Of a stretch of 64,000 nucleotides of DNA, positions 57,334-64,000 are shown piece by piece (the stretch's first letter is position 1; every line of letters starts with the position of its first letter). The stretch is from Endomychus coccineus (lineage: Eukaryota; Arthropoda; Insecta; Coleoptera; Endomychidae), in the NCBI GenBank assembly GCA_958510875.1, contig OY294068.1:76610633-76674632 (forward strand), in the 5' to 3' direction. The notes beneath the pieces were generated by a model. That model did no database searches. It saw only the letters and a list, made by a program, of their open reading frames with translations, and was not told the origin of the DNA. The position numbers were made by a program, and so were the translations under genes.

Positions 57334-57818
57334 TTAATAATATAACAAGTAAATAACTTGGTAAAAGTGGAATTCAAAGGTGGCATGGATGCTCACCTGA
57401 GCAGCCGTTACGTGGAATAAAGTATTGTTCTTGGCCTCACATGTTCTCCACTTGCTGCGGGAACATGAATCAACGAAGTGACCGGTGCAAAAACAATTCT
57501 CACATAGATAGAGATCCTTCACCCTTTGCAGTCTCAATGATGGAGATAATTTTAAAAACTCCTGACATTGATAAATTCTGTATTGCACATGTAGCATGAT
57601 ATAAATGATTTCTCATTCGAGACCAGACGACATTTTCTCTGCTCTATAGATTTTTTATTTGGTATGAATCCACGGAACGGAAGTGCATCTAGCTGATCAG
57701 ACATTGATCCAATAGATATATGCAAATGAAACCCTATCGCTGTCACCTTAGGCCTTTTCCCACTTGCAAAGAGTGCTTCCAAGTTTGTTACAAACGAGGT
57801 AAATAATAAGTATCCCAA
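57334..57818 (-). pseudogene. BEL/Pao gag zinc-knuckle fragment
   Basis: On the - strand: YLCENCFCTGHFVDSCSRSK followed by a Cys and AKNNTLFHV, the typical C-x2-C-x4-H-x4-C knuckle and K-H-x-LLH motif of BEL/Pao Gag. A preceding frame (57818-57552) carries the more upstream Gag part. Non-functional. Confidence 0.75.
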
Positions 57819-57900
57819 TACTCGACAGGTTCACCAGAGCTTTCAAAGACCAAAAGTATTCCATGGTCCCCTCGATCAGTTGCCTAAGGTTATATTGAGT

Positions 57901-59999
57901 GTCTTTTCTGATTGAAATTAGATCAAAAAGAGCTTCTAAGTGATTATGCAGAAGTAACCGGTTATTCTTTCATCTGCTGCGAATACCCTCTCAGGCTACT
58001 CCAACGTTTCCGAAAGAAAATTCCAATGACCAGTTTGTGCTGAATTTTCACTTAATGCAGCCCTTAGGTAATTTGTCTATAGAAAATTGAAATTATTTTC
58101 GTGTATGAGAGATTCAAAGGAATTCTTCGGAAAATTATGAGATTATGTGACTTTCATCGGTGGAGCGCCCGACTTGAAAATAGCTGTCACCTTCATTCAA
58201 TTTGACACACGGTCATCTTACTATGATGTGGAGAGCTGCAGCTGTCACGGCAGAATTAAAAGAAATCGACTTTGTAACGTGTAAGTTCGGCTTAACGGCT
58301 TGGAAATGGCCGCTGGAGTACAATCGGTTAACTCCTGTGACGTCAGCTATGCTAGACCGTATATTCTAAGAGTCATGGACCGTATATTCTGAGGGTCATG
58401 GTTGTTCGGTGTCAGATCCGTTTCTATTTCGAGGGTGTTCTGTGAGACGACGAGAAAGCCGAAAAGGCGAGAAAATGGCAACACTTCTGGTCAATCGTTC
58501 AAGTGAGAAGTGCATCGCTAGGTCATTCTCAACAGGGGAGTGATACCAAGCTTGTTGTTTGGAATCGAATTCTGGGAATATTCTTCCGTTGGAAGTAGAG
58601 GCATCAATTACCAATTTGTAGTGGAATAGTTGGATTCATTGGAGTAATTAATGCACCTTAAGGGATCTGAACCTAGTTTTGACGTGACTGGTGGTGAACG
58701 GTAGTAAAGTTCTCTTATTGTCATCGTGATACAGGTAACTATCTTGTAATTCCATTTGATTTATTCACTGTCTTCAGGAATTAATTTGCCTTTATAGGTG
58801 GTATCTGACAGAACTGAGGCTAGTTTTAAATTGTTCAACAATTGTTATGTATTTTGTTCATATCTGTCTTCTGACGACAATAGAACAATAGAGGTTTGAA
58901 CATATCGTGATTTCAGGGTTCTTCTTCTTCCTCTTCTTTTTTGTCTATGTTATGGAAAATTTAACAAGAAGTGTATTGAGGATTGTTCGAGTCTGCTGTG
59001 GCAAGATTAGTTAGGAGTCGCTGATTTACTTGATGTACAATCGTGGAAACGGTATTACAATGCGGGGACCCCTACATGAAGTAGAAGTTAGTAATCATCA
59101 CCAAGCAAATACAACATCCAGCTCTCACCAGGTCAGATTATCGATTGTGGTTTTATGTAACAATTGAAATAATCATTGAGTATTGTATATTATGTAAATT
59201 CAACTGTTCACTCGTTTAAATGATTTGAGTAACTAATTTCATCCATATTTTCAATTCATTCGCTTCATATCTCATTAATATAAGTGCTGTCATGAATTAT
59301 ATCAATATTAGTATTTTAAAGTAAATTTCAATCATTCTGGGTACAGGTCTTTGATTTCCTTTTCTTTCAAGGTAATTTAACCTGAGGACTTGAGTATTTG
59401 CATCTCCTAGCTATATACATAATTCATTGGTTGGTTAAAATACTCTGGCGTCCGAATTTTTAACATCTAAAATATAACCTACGACCATCTTCACTGTAGC
59501 TGTCGGCAACCAAGTGATAAAATAGAGCTTTCAGTTTATCCTTTAGTAAGAGTAAACTGTAACCCTTACAACTTACGAAATATGGAGTTTCCGAAAAGTG
59601 TGTAGATCAATGTTGTCCATATGAAAATATAATTTTCAATCTCTGTTTGTGATAATTTGATATCCCATACGTAAGCCTTACGGTAAAAATATACTGTTCT
59701 GAAATTTTTTCTCTAAATTCAATATAAAATCAAGATTGATATAATATGTTATTTCGGTCCAATGAAACTAGTGTTGTATGGATAATGCTTCGAAAACGGA
59801 GAAAACTTTCGCTAATCAATGACGTCTTCCACATGTTACATGTTTCTCATAGGCTTTGTATTTTTCGGAAAATATAATAGGATAGTAGGACAAAATAGAA
59901 TGCAAATGATTCATGTCTTGGCAATTGAATTCTGAATTTCTGAATTTTCAATTTGCTATGTTTTCAAACGGTGATCATTAGACGCAAAAAGGACATCGG
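57901..59999. other. No supported gene; possible retroelement leader
   Basis: No protein family recognised. A GGAGCGCCCGACTTGAAAATAG motif near 58163 resembles the GCAGCGCGCGACTTTGAAA motif of the duplicated modules. A 23-bp unit is duplicated at 58355-58400. A pyrimidine-rich run lies at 58921-58946. Confidence 0.35.
58355..58400. repeat. Tandem duplication of a 23-bp unit
   Basis: Two units of GACCGTATATTCTRAGRGTC plus ATG, at 58355-58377 and 58378-58400, differing at two positions. Confidence 0.85.
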
Positions 60000-60470
60000 A
60001 ATGTTCACCATTGTCGATACATTATCCGGAGTCCTTGTTTCTCCAGTCATCCTCTGAGTTATGTCTGGTGTTTGGAACCCGAAAGCAGCCGTTATCGCAT
60101 CCTACTTCAGTTGGAGGATCCACCAGCTTCCAGCAGCCGAGTTCCGGATCTTGCCATGACTGCAAGGCACAGACGAACCGACCCACTAGCCCAGACCAGG
60201 AAGCCGATACCACATTGCTGCAAGTATGGAGTGGTTGATGAATGATCCTTTGGGTATCCCGAAAGATTCTAGGCAAAAGTCACCTGAACACAGATATTCC
60301 GAAACACTCATCTGAAACCAGCCGCCAAAGTTAGCGGCCGGTGACGCCGAAGATCCCCGACTTCAAAGCCCATCCACAGGAGTAGGATAAACCAACGAGC
60401 GCCAGCAGCCAGTTTACCCTCTCAATTTCTTATCACGTGACGCTCGAATACAATATTGTCTTACTCAGCA
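60000..60470. other. Compositionally distinct GC-rich segment
   Basis: This segment is visibly richer in G+C than its surroundings. A frame of 75 codons on + (60011-60238) and 84 on - (60276-60022) overlap, but neither shows a domain I recognise. It could be the 5' part of a LINE or LTR element, or a SINE-like unit. It ends at the tandem array that follows. Confidence 0.35.
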
Positions 60471-61340
60471 GAGCGATTGTGTGCTCGTAAGTTCGCTTTA
60501 CACATCCATCAGAAACAAAACAGAGAATATATTTTGGGAGTCAGAATTTGTTGGCGCCAAATGGTTACTTGAACAACTCTTGAAAGCGATTGTGTATACT
60601 GAATTTTCTCTTACAGATCGATATATTCGAAACATTTTTCTTTTTTTTTTCATTACTTGGAACAGGTTACATGTACATTATATTTTTCCTCTTACTTCGA
60701 TCGTAAAAATAACAGAGAAAATAGTTCTGAGTTCTGAATTCATTGTTCCGTCAAAATGATAAACATTAATAAAATTTATTATATTTTAAGTTTTTCTTGT
60801 ATTACTCAGGAGATTGATTGTGAGTACAAAACTATCCTTTCAGACAACGATCGGGGAAATAACAGAGAGTATAGTTCTGAATTCAGAATTCGTTGCTTCT
60901 CGTCAATATGATGAAAAATGAATAAAATACATTACTTCTATCATTTTTGCTTACATTGCTAAGCGATTGTACACACGACCTTTCCTTCCATACTTCGATC
61001 GGAAAAATAACGGAGAATTTAATTCTGAATTCAGAATTCATTGGCCCTCTTCAAAATGATTGGAAATAAATAAAACTCATAATTTTTTTTTCAGTTTTTC
61101 TTGTATTATTCAGGACAACGATTGTGTGCACTACTTGTTCTTCCGAAAATCGATCGGTGAAATAACAAACATAATAGTTCTGAATTCAGAATGCATTGGT
61201 CCCCTGTCAAAATGATGGAAATTAAATAAAAGCAATTATTTTCTTTAGTGTTTCTTATATTACTCAGGAGATCAATTGTGTGCACTAAGTTTTCTTCTGC
61301 ACGTCGATTCTAAACATAACAAAGAATATAGTTCTGTACG
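60470..61340. repeat. Tandem array of about 150-155-bp units
   Basis: Recurring landmarks are CGATTGTGTGC-type starts (near 60473, 60587, 60816, 60964, 61119 and 61273) and TTCTGAATTCAGAATTC-type centres (near 60727, 60876, 61024 and 61168). Four to six diverged units are present, the first ones irregular. No coding function is likely. Confidence 0.7.
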
Positions 61341-62097
61341 GAAGAAAATTTCGAGCACAAGAAAAAATTAATAAAATAATAGATTTTATTTGATTCCTAT
61401 CATTTTGACCTAGGTCATTTTTTTTTGACCTAGGAGAATTTTCAAGTGACTGTTGATAGTTCAATAAAATATCTGACTTCTTATGTTTATTAATATCCAA
61501 GGATTGCAGCAAATTTAATTTATATCTTCTACTCTGAATGTGTAAACTCATATTGCTGGTGGCATTCCCACAATATAAAAACTACTTCAAACGCACCACT
61601 CATCATTAACTCGAATAACTTAGTCGCTGAAATAAAAATCATTTGAGTATTTTATAAAATGAGTTAAAATTTTACGAAAGCACCTGTATTAGCATTTCAT
61701 AATAATTGTCCCGCGCATTCGCCATTACTACTGAACAATATTTCGAAGCACGGAATTATAGAACACTGGCCGAAACGATTAGCGGAGAAATTATCCAGGG
61801 ATATCCCATATGCGCGATCGCCCATCGAAACTATTTCATCAACAAAATAATGTGATGACTCGATACGGCGTACCAAGGGTAGAAATAAGGGGAGGAAATA
61901 AAGCACAAAAAAGGCTAAAGTGAAAAAAAAAATCGGATGAACCGATGTTGATAAGAAATTTTTTTTATCGATTAAGGAAGTCATTTAGAAAAAATGTTAC
62001 CATTTTTTTTTTTCTAATGTGCATTTTAGCATTTCTACAGAGGAAAATGCATCTCTGTGAATGTACTTTCAGGAGATAATATAAAAAATGTTGGAAA
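61341..62097. other. No supported gene
   Basis: AT-rich; TTTTTGACCTAGG is repeated near 61404 and 61422. The 95-codon frame on - (61984-61697) has no recognised family signature. Confidence 0.35.
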
Positions 62098-64000
62098 CAT
62101 GTCCAAATATAGCCAAAATTCCTTATCCGGGGGCTTTTGGGGTCGCTAATCACGATTCCGGTGCCAGATTTCATCTACAACTCAGCTGGGGCTCAGTTCA
62201 TCCGGGTAATATCGCCGTCTCCAGGGAATTCGAAATAATCTCTTTTGCAATGGAGTGATACTCAGTGGGAAGGTTCTCTTGTGGTTGCCGGCTATGACCA
62301 AGACTTTCAATAGTCACCTGGTGCTCAGGATACCCTGATTATCTAGGTCATCTCCATGGATTGATTTTTAATATGCTCTGAAACACAGCCAAATTCGTAC
62401 CTCGGAGGTTTTTGGGGTCGCTGAAATCGATTCCGGTGCCGAATTTGGATTAATGCGCACCTGGGGATCAGGACATTCCGGTACTATTGTTGTCTTCAGG
62501 GAATCCGTGAAATTATTTTTTGGAATGGGATGAAACCTGCTAGAGAGGTTCTCTTGAGCATACGACTTTCAATAGTCATCTGGTGGTCAGGATACCCTAA
62601 TGACCTAGGTCATCTCCATGGATTGTTTTTAATACGCTTTGAAATGCAACCAAATTCGTATCTCGGAGGTTTTTGGGTCCGCTGAACACAATTCTGGAGT
62701 CGGAATCAATGTGTTGTCGGTAACAAGAAATTCAAAAAATACCTTTTGCACAGTAATCAACCTGATTGAATTTTTCAAGTGCGAAAAAAATAGTGGAAAA
62801 TTTTTGATTTCAAATGTTGTAAATTTTAATGATTAGGTTTGATTTTTTAAGAATCAATCTACAACTGATAAGTTTACAGGAAAAAACAACAGAAAAAATA
62901 TCGTAAAACACGAACTTCAACTTCAACTTTTTGATTTATTTATAAAAAATATTGTATAAGTTAAAATCACGTAGTTTTATTATCATTATTATTTTTATTA
63001 TTTCTGATTCTGACTCCAGAATCGTGCTCAGCGATCCTAAAAAACCCAGAGATACGAATTTGGTTCCATCTCAGAGCATATTAAAAAAAAATCCATGGAG
63101 ATGATTTAGGTCATCAGAGTATCCTGACCACCAGATGACTATTGAAAGTCTTTGTCACGACCCGTATGCTCAAGAGAACCTCCCTAGCAGGTTTTATCCC
63201 ATTCCAAAAGATAATTTCACGTATTCCCTGGAGACGACAATAGTACCAGGATGTCCTGATCCCCAAGTACGCCGTAGTTCAAATCTGGCACCGGAATCGT
63301 TTTCAGCGACCCCGAGAACCTCCGAGATACGAATTTGGTTGCGTTCCAAAGCATATTTGAAACAATCCATGGAGATGACCTACATCATCAGGGTATCCTG
63401 ACCACCAGGTGACTATTGAAAGTCTTGGTCACGACCCATATGCTCAAGAGAACCTCCCTGGCAGGTTTCATCCCATTCCAAAAGATAATTTCACGAATTC
63501 CCTGGAGACGACAATAGTACCAGGATGTCTTAATCCCCAAGTACGCCGTAGTTCAAATCCGGCACCGGAATCGTGTTCAGCGACCACGAGAACCTCCGAG
63601 ATACGAATTTGGTTGCGTTTCAAAGCATATTTAAAACAATCCATGGAGATTACCTAAATCATCAGGGTATCCTGACCACCAGGTGACTATTGAAAGTCTT
63701 GGTCACGACCCATATGCTCAAGAGAACCTCCCTGGCAGGTTTCATCCCATTCCAAAAGATAATTTCACGAATTCCCTGGAGACGACAATAGTACCAGGAT
63801 GTCCTGATCCCCAAGTACGCCGTAGTTCAAATCCGGCATCGGAATCGTGTTCAGCGACCCCGAAAACCTCCGAGATACGAATTTGGTTGCGTTTCAAAGC
63901 ATATTTAAAACAATCCATGGAGATTACCTAAATCATCAGGGTATCCTGACCACCAGGTGACTATTGAAAGTCTTGGTCACGACCCATATGCTCAAGAGAA
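62098..64000. repeat. Inverted arrays of a 262-274-bp repeat, open at the window end
   Basis: Units run in one orientation from 62098 to about 62715 (about 2.4 copies, with starts near 62346 and 62608) and in the opposite orientation from about 63008 to the end (about 3.6 copies, exactly 274 bp apart at 63135, 63409 and 63683). Each unit includes CCATGGAGATGACCTA, TATCCTGACCACCAGGTGAC and CTGGAGACGACAATAGTACC or the inverse. The roughly 290 bp centre is not shared. The layout resembles the arms of a foldback element. Confidence 0.85.

Larger units (their letters stand above)
54533..57900 (-). mobile_element. Second degenerate BEL/Pao retrotransposon
   Basis: On the - strand, gag, reverse transcriptase, RNase H and integrase fragments occur in the correct order from 57818 down to 54533. 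All are split by frame changes. The orientation is opposite to the BEL/Pao copy at 1-5903. LTRs were not delimited; the region up to about 58900 may contain the 5' leader or LTR. Confidence 0.85.

Noticed and set aside
60011..60276. Small gene in the GC-rich segment
   Set aside because: Opposed frames on both strands of similar length, with no recognisable domain or splice context.
63135..63931. Three similar frames of 82-88 codons on the + strand
   Set aside because: They are the same frame in successive 274-bp repeat units; 274 is not a multiple of three and there is no domain, so they are repeat shadows.

Overview
This is a stretch of insect nuclear genome, A+T-rich and dense with transposons. 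The only clearly functional genes are members of the arthropod RR-2 cuticular protein family (CPR, chitin_bind_4). Each is a two-exon gene: exon 1 codes only four residues (MAFK) and exon 2 codes the rest of the signal peptide, Ala/Pro/Tyr repeats and the RR-2 chitin-binding domain. All four copies lie on the + strand: gene 1 at 10379-12999, gene 2 at 27809-30268, gene 3 at 37134-39652 and gene 4 at 48915-53586. Gene 3 has a frameshift, a promoter deletion and a changed poly(A) region, and looks like a pseudogene or a gene in decay. The order cannot be fixed from the sequence alone; the family is insect or other arthropod.

The cluster grew by tandem duplication of a module that includes several kb of upstream DNA, the first exon, an AT-rich intron, exon 2 and about 0.5-1 kb of 3' flank. 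Upstream blocks are recognisable at about 5904-10378, 13700-27808, 33050-37133 and 40380-48914. Each block has since been filled with different transposons, which explains the uneven spacing (17.4, 9.3 and 11.8 kb between start codons). Because the copies differ, a paralogous empty site often shows the exact insertion and its target-site duplication (TSD).

Layout. 1-5903: degenerate BEL/Pao retrotransposon (+), interrupted by about 1.65 kb of LTR-like DNA. 5904-13700: module of gene 1, with a dead LINE 3' end. 13700-31530: module of gene 2, with the sister copy of that LINE, an unidentified coding fragment, a 1.25 kb insertion, a 1.9 kb MULE with a FLYWCH transposase remnant, a 5.8 kb foldback element built from 81-bp tandem repeats, and downstream a 258-bp insertion carrying a hammerhead-ribozyme-like motif. 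31530-40340: a palindromic Tc1/mariner-like element, a Gypsy pol end and gene 3. 40380-54500: LINE remnants including one LINE nested inside another, a palindromic element with a cysteine-rich CXC-like reading frame, and gene 4 with a 1.66 kb foldback in its intron. 54540-57900: a second BEL/Pao remnant on the - strand. 60470-61340: about 150-bp tandem repeats. 62098-64000: inverted arrays of a 262-274-bp repeat running off the end.

The most unusual signals are the 81-bp foldback with 891-bp higher-order structure, a hammerhead-like motif in a short insertion with a 14-bp TSD, and an upstream palindrome in all four cuticle promoters whose two arms differ in a compensated way between copies.
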